Assembly (NCBI GenBank): GCA_963576565.1
Contig: OY755038.1
Span: 142,142,558 to 142,206,557 of the forward strand
Source of the DNA: Aspidapion aeneum
Lineage: Eukaryota > Arthropoda > Insecta > Coleoptera > Brentidae
Length of the DNA: 64,000 bases
Direction: 5' to 3'
The notes under the pieces are model-generated. The model saw nothing but the letters and a program-made list of their open reading frames with translations. It was not told the origin of the DNA and ran no database searches. Each line of letters begins with the position of its first letter. Within the stretch, counting starts at the first letter, position 1. Shown here piece after piece: positions 53,962 through 64,000 of this stretch. The position numbers were made by a program, and so were the translations under genes.

Positions 53962-56736
53962 ATGTCTGAAAAGGTAAAGAAAATTAAAGTCTTTCGTGAC
54001 ATCGAAGATTCAAATTTAAATGAAATTTTAACGGTAGCTAAATTGGCTAAAACTGATGCAACCAAACATCTTAACTTTAAGATTCGTTACGAAGAGCTTG
54101 ACAACGTCCAAGAGAAATACCTTAAAAAGCACACCGCTTTATTAAATGAAATTTACCAGGATCAGGAACAAGTAAAGACTTGTATCGAGCATCTTCATTC
54201 ATTTCAAACAAATGTTGCTCAAGTCAAAGAAATCTATGATAAGTTGTTTCAAGCAGAAAATACTGCGCCGCCTTCGCAAGGTGGAAGTCGCCGACTTACT
54301 TTTAACCCCTACTCTCCAGGAGATTCACAAACCTCTGATTATTTTCCAAGTTTACCGAAAATTGACATTGAAAAATTCACTGGCAATGTCAATGATTTCC
54401 CTACCTTTTATGATCTTTTTAAAACAATGATTCATGATAATCCGCAAATTCCAAATATACAAAAATACTCGCTTTTAGTTACTTATTTAGATGGTCCTCC
54501 AAAGGAATTAGTTACGCAATTACCAGTTTCGAATGCAAACTATCCTATTGTTTTCAATAATCTTGTAAAAAGGTATAAAAATGATCGCATTTTAGCCCAA
54601 AATTATTGGAATGCTATCGAAAATTGCCCTAAAGTAAACTCTGATGACTCCGTAGCTCTAAGAAACTTGCTTGATATATTCCCAAAAAATATTGAAGCTT
54701 TAAAAAATGTTGGTTTGCAACCAGATTTTTGGGACTTTGTCTTAGCCCAAAAGTTGTTGAAATCTATTGACAGTTCGATTCAAACGCGATTTGAAGTTTT
54801 TCATGGTAAGCCTACCGAAATCCCTTCATATAAATCAATCTATAATTTTTTGGATCAACATTGTAGCTCGCTTTTTGTAGTTAACGCCGCCAGTACATCC
54901 AGTACGCAATTTTCTATGAAGCCCAAATTTACAAAACCGCCCCATATAACTCAAAAACCGCAAAATAACTATAATACCCGCCAAAAGCCTCGTGCATTTT
55001 TTACGGCACAGCAGGACTCTCAAAATAATTGTTCCTTATGCAATTCGAATACTCATAATTTGACTTTTTGTCCTGATTATTTAAATAAAACGCCTCAACA
55101 AAGATTTAATTTATTAAAAGCAAAACAATGGTGCGTAAACTGTACCTCTAATTGTCATAAAACCTTCCAATGCAAAAGCACTTTTAATTGTCGATTTTGC
55201 ACAAAAAGGCATCATAGTTCAGTTCATTTTAACTTGCGCCATGTAAACGAATCCTCGTCTCAACGGCAAGAAAATAATAATGCAGATTTGCCGGTAAATA
55301 GCCAACAAATTAACGCGTTTCGGCAGGAAAGAAATGAAATTAGTAACTCATCCTCTTCGCAAACTCAAAATCAAGGTGCTTGCTACTCTACACAAAGTTA
55401 CAGTAACTCTAGTACTTTGCTTTCTACCGCTCTTTTTCAAATAAAAGATATAAGAGGTAATTATCAAACTTTTCGTGGAGTTTTAGATTCCGCATCGCAT
55501 CTGTCTTTTGTATCTTTAAAATGTGCCAACAAACTATGCCTACCCCGCTTTAATATTGAAACTGAAGTCTTTGGAATTGGTGAGACCAATATGCAATCAA
55601 AATTAGGATCTATTGATATGATCATTCGCCCTTGCAATCAATCTGAACTGACCTTATCAGTACAGAGTGCAGTTATTTTACCTCAAATTTGTTCTTCGCT
55701 TCCCTTAAATGACATAAATATTAGTCAAATGGGAATTATAAAAAATATAAATCTCGCGGACCCTTATTTCTATAGACCGGGAGCAATCGACGTTTTACTT
55801 GGAGCCGATATTTTCCCTTATATTCTTAGAGATGGTCGTATTGTAGGTAATATAAATGAGCCTATCGCATTAAACTCAATTTTTGGGTACATTTTAATGG
55901 GACAAATTGGTAACACAAACTCGCCCCTCGCTTCGGTATCCCTTTTATGCCAAATTTCAAATAATCAACTTAATGATTCACTATCGAAATTTTGGGAAAC
56001 TGAAAATATACCGGAAATTAAACCTATTCTTTCCCCGGCTGACGAAGCATGTAAAAAAATATTTAAAAATTCTACTTTTCGTGATAATACAGGGCGTTAC
56101 GTCGTGACTTTACCCTTTTGCGAAAATAGTGAACCAAGTTTTCCAAATAGTCGTCAACTTGCATTAAAAAGATTTTTATCTCTCGAAAACCGCTTAATTA
56201 AAACACCGGAAACCTATCAAAAATATTCGGACTTTACGCATAACGCAAGCGCAGTATCGCAAACAAATACTGGAAGAATTTCCTTAAATGACACGGTTTA
56301 CGCCGGTCCCAAATTACAAAAGGACATTTGTTCTATTTTATTAAATTTTAGATTAAATGAAGTCGCTCTTTGTTGCGATATTTCTAAAATGTTTCGCGGC
56401 ATTTTAATAGCCCCGCATCATCAACATTATCAAAAAATCTTATGGAGGTTTAGTCCTACCGAACCTATAAAAGAATATAATTTAAAAACCGTTACATATG
56501 GTACTACCCCCGCTCCTTTTTTAGCTTTAAGAGTCTTACAGCAGCTAGCTGAGGACGAAAAGCATAATTTTCCCCGCGTCGCTAAAGTTCTTATGACAGA
56601 TAATTTTGTTGACGATTTTGTCACAGGTTGTAGCTCCGTTGAAGAAGCTATATCTCTCCAAAAGGAGTTATCACTTTTATTAAAATCCGCAGGATTTAAA
56701 TTACATAATGGGCTAGCAACAATAAAACTGTTTTAG
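53962..56736 (+). pseudogene. BEL-2 gag, zinc knuckles, protease and RT (internal deletion, frameshift)
   Basis: A 924-codon frame from ATG 53962 (MSEKVKKIKVFRD). Gag DUF1759 is at about residues 130-290 (LPKIDIEKFTGNVNDFPTFY), cysteine motifs at about 356-425 (CSLCNSNTHNLTFC, CVNCTSNCHKTFQC), and protease at about 506-520 with LDSAS instead of the more usual DSGS. RT starts after residue 760, but about 50 residues are missing in frame near 56235-56250, including the conserved TTKLRVVF block. Catalytic NFVDDFV is at about 56605-56625. A one-base loss near 56708 ends the frame; homology continues at once in another frame to 57050. Confidence 0.9.
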
Positions 56737-57150
56737 AGCACTTGCCAGAATCCGATATTAACCCTAAAGTTCTTTCTCTTGATATAGAAGAAACTACAAA
56801 AATTTTAGGACTTAGATGGCAACCCTGTTCAGACTATTTTTCATACTCAGTAGCGCCTCTAAATCGTAGTTGCACGAAACGCAATATCTTTTCAGAAATT
56901 TTTAAAATTTATGATCCCCTTGGTTGGTTGTCGCCAGTTACTATTTTAATTAAATGCCTAATCCAGGAATTTTGGAAATCTGGATTGGACTGGGACGAAG
57001 ATGCTCCCATAGCGATAAGTAGCCTCTGGGAACGCTATAGGTTAGAATGACCACTTTTAAAAGAATTTCGCTTATCCCGCTTTATCAATATTTTTTCTGG
57101 AAACGCTCAATACGAATTAATCGGTTTTTCAGACGCTAATTTATAAAAAT
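56709..57150 (+). pseudogene. BEL-2 RT end to RNase H start
   Basis: After the frameshift: WASNNKTVLEHLPES, LGLRWQPCSDYFSY, RNIFSEIFKIYDPLGWLSPV (conserved DPLG motif), then TGA at 57048-57050 where the usual residue is tryptophan. It then runs to FSDAN at 57142, where a short deletion disrupts the RNase H start. Confidence 0.82.
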
Positions 57151-57169
57151 AAAATTTTTATTTATTTTT

Positions 57170-57885
57170 TATGCTCAAAAACTAAAGTCGCCCCTATAAA
57201 ATTTACAAGTATTGCACGACTCGAGTTAGCCGCTTGTAATATATTAGCTGATTTAATTCAATTTATTCTTCATAGTTTTGAAAACAGACTTAAAATTCAC
57301 CAAATATTCGCATGGAGTGATTCTCAAGTAGCTTTATCGTGGATTAAAAATGGACATCCGTCTAGGTGGAAAACCTATGTACAAAATAGAGTCACGCAAA
57401 TTCATGAAAAAGTATCTCCTAAAAATTGGCATTATATTTCCACTTCTCAGAATCCCGCTGATGTAGCTTCAAGAGGTCTCTATCCTAGTGAACTTATAAA
57501 TCATAGTTTATTTTTTCAAGGTCCCCAATTTTTAAAATTACATTATTACTATTGGCCTATAACCTTGGAAATAAAAGACACTTCTGAAACTTTAAATGAA
57601 GAAAAAGCTAATAAAAACTTAACTTTAATTACTACGCAAACCCCAAACTTAAATTTTTTAACTTCGATTATTAATAAAAACTCATCTTTTACTAAACTGT
57701 AGAATTTTAGCGTATATTTTACGCTTTATAAATAAAAAATTTCTAAATAAAAGTATAATTTTTGAAACTTTTTTAACGTTTCAAGAAATTCAAACCGCAC
57801 TTTATTTATTAATAAAAAACGAACAATCGATCTATTTTTCGGAAGAAATAAATTCTCTTAAAAATAATATAAAATTATCTAAACC
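57170..57885 (+). pseudogene. BEL-2 RNase H and linker
   Basis: Readable without ATG: KTKVAPIKFTSIARLELAA, IFAWSDSQVALSWIKNG, NRVTQIHEKVSPKNWHYI and NPADVASRGLYPSEL, all typical of Pao RNase H. A frame change near 57702 follows (SFTKL then RILAYILRFIN), leading into the integrase ORF. Confidence 0.8.
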
Positions 57886-58930
57886 GATGCAAAAATTAAA
57901 TCTATTTTTAGATGACCAAAATTTATTACGCGTCGGTGGAAGATTGCACAATTCTCTCTCTTATGACAAAAAATTTCTAATTTTATTTCCCCGCGAAAGT
58001 AGAATTACTTATTTAATTATCGAACATTTTCATTTAAAATTTTTACATGCTGGATTAAGAACAGTACATTTTTTACTAAGCCAAAATTATTGGATAATTG
58101 CGGCAAAACGCAAAATTCGTCAAGTTTTAGCAAAATGCATCCCCTGTTTTAAGTTATCCCCTAAATCGGTACAACCCCCAATGGGTTCACTTCCGTTTCC
58201 ACGAGTTTCTCAACTCAGAGCATTTTTGCATACGGGAGTAGATTTAGGTGGCCCCATTCCTATTTTAATGAACCGAACCCGCGGTGCCCCACGTACTTTA
58301 AAATCATATATTTGCTTATTCGTTTGTATGAGTACGAAGGCGGTACATATCGAAATAGTCAGTGATTTGACAGCCGATGCTTTTATCGCAGCAATGCGTA
58401 GGTTTGTGGCTCGTAGAAATTACGTAACTGATATGTATTCTGATAATGGAACTAACCTAGTTTCGGCAAATAGACAGTTGTTACAGATTGATTCTTCTCG
58501 TCCAATTAAATGGCATTTTATTCCAAGTCACAGTCCCAATTTTGGAGGGCTTTGGGAGTCTGGGATTAAAACTGTCAAAAAACATTTATTTCGAACCATT
58601 GGTTCACAAATTTTAACATATGAAGAGTTATATACAGTCACCTGTCAGATTAAAGCTATTATGAACTCTCGACCGCTAACTGAAATTTCCTCGGGTCCAA
58701 ATGACATTTCTGTTTTGACACCAGGTCATTTTTTATCATTGGAACCGTTGACAGCTCTTCCTGACGTTGACTTAACAGATGTCAAAATTAATAGATTAAC
58801 TCGTTGGCAGCTACTTCAAAGAATCCATCAGGATTTCTGGAGACGCTGGCAGCAAGAATATTTGCATACACTTCAACAAAGGAGCAAGTGCTGGACCCCA
58901 CTTGTACTCCAGAAGTTGGTCGTTTGGTAA
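57840..58930 (+). pseudogene. BEL-2 integrase
   Basis: An open frame; the ATG at 57887 is internal to the polyprotein. HHCC finger (HLKFLHAGLRTVH, CIPCFK), catalytic core with D in GVDLGGPIP, D in MYSDNGTNL and E in GGLWESGIK (about 58236, 58437, 58560), then TPGHFLSLEPL and TRWQLLQRIHQDFWRRW, diagnostic of Pao integrases. All three acidic residues are present. A frameshift near 58890 moves the C-terminal domain to the next frame. Confidence 0.88.
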
Positions 58931-59106
58931 TAATCAAGAATGATTTTATACACCCGCTACAATGGCAGCTCGGTAGAATAATTGAAATTTTTCTGGGTAA
59001 AGACGGTGTAAATCGAGTTGCTAATGTCAAGACAAGGGACTCGGTGTTAAAGAGACTAAGCTCAAAGCTATGTCCTTTGCCACTTGATACTTTAGAAAAT
59101 GCATAG
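58880..59106 (+). pseudogene. BEL-2 integrase C-terminal domain
   Basis: It continues the integrase in another frame: EVGRLVIIKNDFIHPLQWQL, GRIIEIFLGKDGVNRVANV, SSKLCPLPLD, with a natural stop at 59104-59106 just before the 3' LTR. Confidence 0.85.
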
Positions 59107-59124
59107 CATTTTCGGCCGGCAATA

Positions 59125-59889
59125 TGTTCGGTTTCCATAAAAAACCTCTTTATTTTTCTTTTATTTTTGAATTTTACTTTTAATTTTCCTATTTTTCATG
59201 GACTAAAATTTTGTCTTGAACATAAAATTATTAGTCTTAAATTTATATTAATGCTAAGTAAATGGGTCAACTATTAGTTATTATAAAATTTACCTAAAGC
59301 AAAATTGCATTAAAATGCGAGAATTAAACGCAAAAAATGTAATTTCTATTCTAAATTTAAGAATTATCATTTTATTTCTTATTTCTTTATTTTTATATAC
59401 TTTGGAACTACAAGCGTCCTCTATCGTGTTTTTCACATATCCATAAAATTTTAAATATAGTGATATGGTTTCCTATAGAGGGTGAAGTGCTGTGCGCATG
59501 TGCGAAAAAACTGCAAGCGCAGGATAGAGAGACAGACAAAGTGTGCTGCGCGTCGCCATGTCTAGAAAACGACAACCTTAAAATTTAAATTTAAAAAATA
59601 GTGAAAATTCACTTTAAAATAAAGCAAATAATTAAAATTATCGTGCCATCATCCTGTTGGAACTTCAAGTCACATAGCTCTTATGGAAAGGTGTACACCT
59701 TGCACTTTGGAACTTCAAAACAGCGGTAAGTCCCTCTCCATGAGGCTATATCACAATTTTATTTCTCTTTCAAATTTAACCTACAATTTTTAAATTAGTT
59801 ACTTTTTCTGGTTAAATGAATTTTTTGCGCCAATGTTAATTATAGTACTGTATCTACCAAAACCCAATCTGAGTCATCGGAGTGCTACA
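59125..59889 (+). repeat. BEL-2 3' LTR
   Basis: TGTTCGG to GTGCTACA. It differs from the 5' LTR at e.g. TTTTATTTTTG versus TTTTATGTTCG, and GGAACTACAAG versus GTAGTGCAAG. Followed by TGCAC. Confidence 0.93.
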
Positions 59890-59894
59890 TGCAC

Positions 59895-59910
59895 TGTTTA
59901 TGGAAAACAT
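59895..59910 (-). pseudogene. Start of LINE-C ORF2, cut off by BEL-2
   Basis: ATG at 59908-59910 opens MFSINS, which rejoins ANSLNAIHVNIRG on the far side of BEL-2 (52671 downwards) when BEL-2 and one TGCAC are removed. Confidence 0.7.
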
Positions 59911-60064
59911 TTTTACGTCATTTACAATGTTACATTTTTTATTTTCACATGAGCGGTAACAATCTAAAAAATTATTGTGTTCCACTTTGAAATATAAAAG
60001 TATAATAACCAAGTATCTATACAATGGTTTAGATTTTTGTTTTTTTTTGTAATATTTTGCGATC

Positions 60065-60991
60065 TTATTTTACGTTTTCAGACAGAATCTTTTGTAAGTC
60101 TAATGTGTTGCGTACTTTAATAATTTTCTCACCTTCTTTCCTACGTAAAAGCACCGAGCCATTTTGGCACCAGACATACTTGAATCCATGATCCTTACAT
60201 TTTTTTGCCTCTTTAAATAAGTTGTATGTTAGATCGGATAGATGCTCGTGTATATATATTTTTGTGTTAAACATATTTATTCCACATGACTTAGTATCTA
60301 AAACTTCGACTTCTCGACGCTTTTTTATTATGTTTTTTGTTCACTCTAATTGCCTTAATACTAACCAAGTTTTGCTTAATGATTGAGTTGTCAACTAATT
60401 CTAGAACTTTTAGAGATTTTTCGAGCATTATCTCCTCACTATCCTCTTTATCAAAAGCACCATTAATCATAAGCTTAGAATTTATTTTGTCTGCCTCCAT
60501 TTCCATTAGCTTGGTTTGAACCAATGCAAGATCCTCTCTTAATTTTTTATTTTCGCATCTAGTTTCCTAGATCATGTCACTCATAACCTTGTTGATTTGG
60601 CGTTGTTTATCGTACATACCATTCAAGAACTCAAGAGATGTTTTTAGCTCACCCATGTCGCTGTGAACTACTGCCACTTCGGTTTTTAACTCTAGTAGTA
60701 GAAAATAAATTGACTCCAGATCTCTTTCCTCTGGGATAGAAGAAGCACGCCTGTTCATGTTAGAAAAAGATTCTCTATTAACGGTTAGGCCTAGTCCACT
60801 TGACGAAAGCCTTCTGCATTTTCTACAGCTCCAGGGCTTCTTCTGTTCGAGAAGAAGACGTTCCTCAATTTCGTAATTTTGGTGCACGAACCTGAGTGGT
60901 ACCATTTTTTGCACTCAACACATTGCATATTAGGGCCCTGCTTGGCAACCCTTGAATTACATTCTCCACAATTCGCTGAAGAGCGCGTCAT
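60065..60991 (-). pseudogene. LINE-C ORF1: PHD finger, coiled coil, baculovirus FP-like C-terminus
   Basis: The start at 60991 gives MTRSSANCGECNSRVA. Cysteines and histidine follow the PHD order: CGEC, CVECKKWYH, SGSC and, after a frameshift near 60800-60850, WSCRKC. A helical region follows (SDMGELKTSLEFLNGMY), then a stop at 60567-60569. A coiled coil at 60291-60524 (LREDLALVQTKLMEMEADK) comes next. The last part, 60065-60274, reads YIHEHLSDLTYNLFKEAKK and KYVWCQNGSVLLRRKEGEK, like the FP-type domain common in insect LINE ORF1 proteins. At least three breaks. Confidence 0.72.
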
Positions 60992-61125
60992 TTTAAGTCA
61001 GGAAATTGAACTAGCACAAATTATCACAAAGATAACAGTAGTTTTATTTAAATTATGTTGTTTCTATACAAATTATTCGGTTAATTTATCACTGCATTAT
61101 CTAAAAGCACTTATTAAAAGGTCTC

Positions 61126-61572
61126 TAACATAATGAAACAATGGTGAAAAGGACGCTGCTGTATGGAATAGAGACTTGTCGCGTAACAGAAAAATACAAA
61201 GCAAAAATGGAAAGTGTCGAAATGGATGCAATAAGAAGATCAATGAGAATATCTAGAACAGATCATATAAGAAATGAGATCATAAAAGAAAGAATGGGAA
61301 TCGAGGGAAGCATAACGGATGACATCACTAAAAGACAACTGGTACGGCCATGTACAACGGATGAACGACGAAAGATTACCAAAGCAGGTCCTAGAATGGC
61401 AACCAATAGGGCGCAGAAAAAAAGGGCGTCCTAAACTGGAAATGTAACAGTCAATCCAAAGATCAATGAGTCAAAAAAACCTGACGGAAGATGATTGTCA
61501 GGATCGAAGGAGGTGGAGAATAGGCGTCGGACAACGTAGAAAAACGTTCTAAACCGACATAGTAGTAGTAGA
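61126..61572 (+). pseudogene. RTE copy C, second part (right arm)
   Basis: It resumes the copy interrupted at 48470: TLLYGIETCRVTEKYKAKME, AIRRSMRISRTDHIRNE, DITKRQL, then a small deletion and frame changes, and the TAG-rich 3' end at 61558-61572. Confidence 0.82.
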
Positions 61573-61884
61573 GTATCAAGATCAAGAAGTTCTAGGCAAG
61601 CACCTTCGCCCAGCCAAGGAACAAAAATTAGCAAAAATCAAGAACGGTTGCCTGTAAATAGGAGAAAGCAACTACACTGTAAAGGATCTTTTAGAGCTGG
61701 AAAAAACTGTTACCGATTCTGAGGACTCTGATAGTGAACCATTGCCTGATGTAAAGCTTACTCAGAAGACTCGTGAAGAATAACATTCCAACCTTGTGAA
61801 ATCTGCAAAGCGCAAGTGTAGGAAGGAGCATCAACTATACCCCAAAACAGACGCGAAGCGCTGCAGCATCGACATTAACAAAAT
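61573..61884 (+). repeat. Flank shared with 45039-45354 (inverted)
   Basis: Reverse complement of the DNA beyond the other RTE tail, with point differences and small indels (for instance GAAGAATAACATTCC against an intact lysine codon in the left copy). Its coding-like frame is therefore broken here. Confidence 0.85.
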
Positions 61885-62189
61885 ATTAAGCGTGCCCATA
61901 TTTTTACTTTTATGTAGTTTAGTGGTATTATATACTCTTGCTTTGAATATATACTGATAGGATAAATTTACTCTTCTAATTTTTTACAGTTCTTTGTGTG
62001 CATTTATATTATTTCTTTTTCTACTAATTTTAGTTTTTAAGCTTGTATGAATTGAATAAATATAAGTATTGTTTTTTTTAATAGTTTACCCGTAGGTATA
62101 ATTGTCCAAATAAAAACCATTTTTACTTACCAAAGATATAGAGTGAAAAGAAAGAGTTCCATATTTAAATGTGAGATCAATTTTTACAG
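61885..62189. other. No gene recognised
   Basis: AT-rich DNA after the end of the inverted duplication; nothing assignable. Confidence 0.5.
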
Positions 62190-62517
62190 GTCATAATACT
62201 TTAGAAAAGATAAATGAACAACAAAAAACTGACATACTGGGGTTATCGGAAACCCGAACCTGAAATACCTACAGAAACAATAAATTTTAATGGCTTCAAT
62301 TTGTATCGCAAAGATCGCAATGGTAGAGGTGGAGGAGTCTGTTTCTAGGTTAATAACACAATAGAAAATAAATAAATTGACATCGACTATGACAAGTACA
62401 ATATTGAACAGTTGTGGATCTCATTTACCGTCAATCAAAAGAAAATTGCTTTTCCAGTCTTTTATAAACCTCCTAAACTTACACACGTTTTTGGATCAAT
62501 TTGAATTAGTTCTTGCT
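62190..62517 (+). pseudogene. LINE endonuclease fragment
   Basis: Plus-strand pieces KTDILGLSET, then GFNLYRKDRNGRGGGVCF, YNIEQLWISFTVNQKK and, after a shift, TFLDQFELVLA. They match the N-terminal half of a LINE APE endonuclease (RRGGG and YRPP-like motifs). It contains several stops and is cut at 62517 by the BEL-1 LTR. Confidence 0.65.
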
Positions 62518-62964
62518 TGTTAGCTCCCGCTAAATTTCGCGGTTGTTTATATATTTTTAAAACCACACAATTGTATGAAGGACAGAGTGCATTCGCATTT
62601 TTGGACATGCGCACCAGAATCAATGAGATCCTTTGTCAAGCGCCTCGAGAAATGGCGTGTTAATTTCAAATTTCTACACCTGAAAGTTCTCGATTTTGGT
62701 GTACTGAAGCATAGAACTAGAAACTTCAGCTACGTGGTGACATCATTAAATCCAATCAGGGGCCCCTTGGAACGTGGAGAAATTGGCTGCAAACTGGTGA
62801 GTGCCTTTGTTTCTGATTGCCGTTGTGTGGCACAACAATTAACCTATGGACCTTTTCATTATTTCGTAATTTCATATCAATATATTTATGTTTGTTCGCG
62901 CTTCATTTAATTAAAATATTTACAGTCCATTGCAGTTATCGTTTTTCTAACCGCGGGCATAACA
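62518..62964 (+). repeat. BEL-1 5' LTR (plus copy)
   Basis: TGTTAGCTCCCGC to GCGGGCATAACA, 447 bp; about 20 bp shorter than the others through small internal deletions. The target duplication cannot be tested. Confidence 0.9.
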
Positions 62965-63336
62965 TAAGTGTTCCATACGACGGTATTAATAGGTCGGCCA
63001 TTATTTTCACGCCGAAAACAAGGCGGCCTTGAATGTTTCGCATCGTATTGAAACGAGAGAAAGTCGTGTTCGCACCGAAGGTCGGTGTGGTGTCGGCAGT
63101 ACCTGTTTTCGCGTACCGCGTGGTATAAACAAACCACGAGAAGGAATCAAAACAAACAAAACAAACGTTCAGTGTGTTAGGGGTGTTCCATATCATTTCG
63201 ATATTTAAAATAATTTTCATCAATTGCGATAAATTAGTGCATATTTTCGACAATTCGTCATTTTTCTATTTCAGAAGCATTAATTTAGCGTTAATTGTAT
63301 ATTTACCGACAATTTCGTCATTTCAAAGGTAAAATC

Positions 63337-64000
63337 ATGTCTGTCAAAAAAGCCGTGCAAACACGCAAGGGTTTTTTATCTGAGATCACCGAGTGTTATG
63401 TGTTTTCACAGACCGCGGCAAAGGATGAAAAAGCGGGAAACGAGTTTCAAGTGAGGTATTCCGATTTGGATGAAACCTTCGATAAATGCATGCTGGCACA
63501 TAATGACGTCATTATGTCGATAGACGACGCGGACGACGAGGAGTTTAAAACGCAGGATGCGATCCTTTCAGAAGCTCGTAAATATTTTTATGCGTGTAAG
63601 GGGGTTTACTCTAAAATATTTCCGGTTGAGGCCCCATCCTTTTCGGGATCATATGTTCAACAAAACGAAACTCCAAAACTCAAAGAGTTAGGTATTCCCA
63701 TATTTCGAGGTGATAAAAAATTATGGCCAAGCTTTTTCGATCTTTTTAATAACATTATAGATCAAAATCAAAGTCTAAGTAACGTTCGAAAACTTCAATA
63801 TTTATTTTCATATCTCGAGGATGAGCCTTTAAAATTGATATCAGGGATTAGCTTGTCGGATCAAAATTATAAAATTGCTTACGACACATTAGTCAATAGA
63901 TATCAAAACAAGCGAGACCTCGCAAATGATGCTTTAGGCACAATTATGAACTCCACTCCAGCTAAAGAATTGCGTAATTTAATTGACATCTTTTCTGAAT
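63337..64000 (+). CDS. BEL-1 gag, open to window edge
   Basis: ATG 63337 (MSVKKAVQTRKGFLSEI) opens 221 codons without a stop, with DDADDEEFKTQDAILSEA, LKELGIPIFRGDKKLWPSFF (DUF1759 start) and NVRKLQYLFSYLEDEPLKL. It parallels the gag at 14175-13429 and is a few residues shorter near its end (STPAKEL). This is a capsid-type structural polyprotein. Whether pol downstream is intact cannot be seen. Confidence 0.85.
   Translation, partial: MSVKKAVQTRKGFLSEITECYVFSQTAAKDEKAGNEFQVRYSDLDETFDKCMLAHNDVIMSIDDADDEEFKTQDAILSEARKYFYACKGVYSKIFPVEAPSFSGSYVQQNETPKLKELGIPIFRGDKKLWPSFFDLFNNIIDQNQSLSNVRKLQYLFSYLEDEPLKLISGISLSDQNYKIAYDTLVNRYQNKRDLANDALGTIMNSTPAKELRNLIDIFSE

Larger units (their letters stand above)
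52672..59889 (+). mobile_element. BEL-2, complete BEL/Pao element inserted in LINE-C
   Basis: 5' LTR 52672-53437, internal region 53438-59124, 3' LTR 59125-59889. TGCAC duplicated at 52667-52671 and 59890-59894. The LTRs differ at only about ten sites or short indels. It lies four to five codons after the LINE-C ORF2 start. Confidence 0.93.
48471..61125 (-). mobile_element. LINE-C, complete CR1-like LINE inserted in RTE copy C
   Basis: The 3' end is a run of ATGAA-type repeats at 48471-48497; ORF2 occupies 48559 to 59910 (interrupted), ORF1 60065-60991, and a short leader runs to 61125. Flanking TAACAT (48465-48470 / 61126-61131) is a likely target duplication. Without RTE-D and BEL-2 it is about 4.1 kb. 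All ORFs carry stops or frameshifts. Confidence 0.8.
45039..61884. repeat. Large inverted duplication of an RTE copy with its 3' flank
   Basis: The left arm (45039-47895, minus) and right arm (47900-61884, plus) share both the RTE and about 315 bp of non-RTE flank beyond its TAG tail. Without later insertions the arms are about 1.7 and 1.3 kb. The left arm extends about 390 bp further towards the centre. Shared flank beyond the element excludes simple 5' inversion during retrotransposition. Confidence 0.85.
62518..64000 (+). mobile_element. Second BEL-1 family copy, 5' part
   Basis: 5' LTR, leader and gag of the same family as 8233-15710, in plus orientation, running off the right edge. It lacks the leader duplication of the minus copy. 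Confidence 0.9.

Noticed and set aside
62965..62990. Primer-binding site for BEL-1 directly after the LTR
   Set aside because: The sequence after the LTR (TAAGTGTTCC...) does not begin with TGG and matches no tRNA end I can recall.

Overview
The window reads as a transposon-dominated, AT-rich stretch of an arthropod nuclear genome, most likely an insect. The reasons are the mix of BEL/Pao and Ty3/Gypsy LTR retrotransposons, RTE-like and CR1/Jockey-like non-LTR elements, hAT elements and foldback MITEs, and the near absence of single-copy coding DNA. I cannot name the species. I see no bacterial genes, rRNA, tRNA gene or CRISPR array. Almost every long ORF is a retroelement gag/pol remnant; the only plausible host gene is a set of small phase-2 exons (29.5-38.2 kb), the last of which resembles the N-terminal region of the Golgi-tether subunit COG1.

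Layout, left to right. 1-5331: 5' part of a minus-strand Ty3/Gypsy element (LTR, tRNA-Leu-type primer site, gag, protease, RT, RNase H; integrase lies outside), with a BEL solo LTR in its gag. 5346-5760: three tandem repeats. 5904-15745: a plus-strand Pao element whose pol was split by a minus-strand BEL element (BEL-1, 8233-15710). That insertion carries three LTRs and a collapsed second internal region and is bounded by the 5-bp duplication GAATC. 15746-18955: a degenerate LINE. 18955-20014: RTE-like copy A. 20085-28098: a very long inverted-repeat element (arms about 2 kb) whose spacer holds two adjacent small ORF remnants I do not recognise. 28.1-40.6 kb: putative host-gene introns crowded with MITEs and foldback elements. 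40.6-44.9 kb: a LINE (LINE-B) cut in two by a TIR element that itself contains a foldback.

44979-61884 is the most elaborate part: two copies of an RTE-like element plus the same 3' flanking DNA lie head to head as a large inverted duplication. The left arm was later hit by a hAT element (45613-46687) and a 57-bp hairpin. The right arm was hit by a complete CR1-like LINE (LINE-C, 48471-61125; ORF1 with PHD finger and baculovirus-FP-like domain), which in turn received RTE copy D (49132-50447) and a complete BEL element, BEL-2 (52672-59889). Most insertion steps are supported by target-site duplications and restored reading frames. 62190-64000: a LINE endonuclease fragment interrupted by a plus-strand BEL-1 copy with 5' LTR and the start of an open gag, running off the window.

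The elements do not form one pathway; the interest is in the order of nested insertions, the inverted duplications, and the long-inverted-repeat element with unassigned ORFs. Database identities were not checked; family names come from motifs read in the translations.
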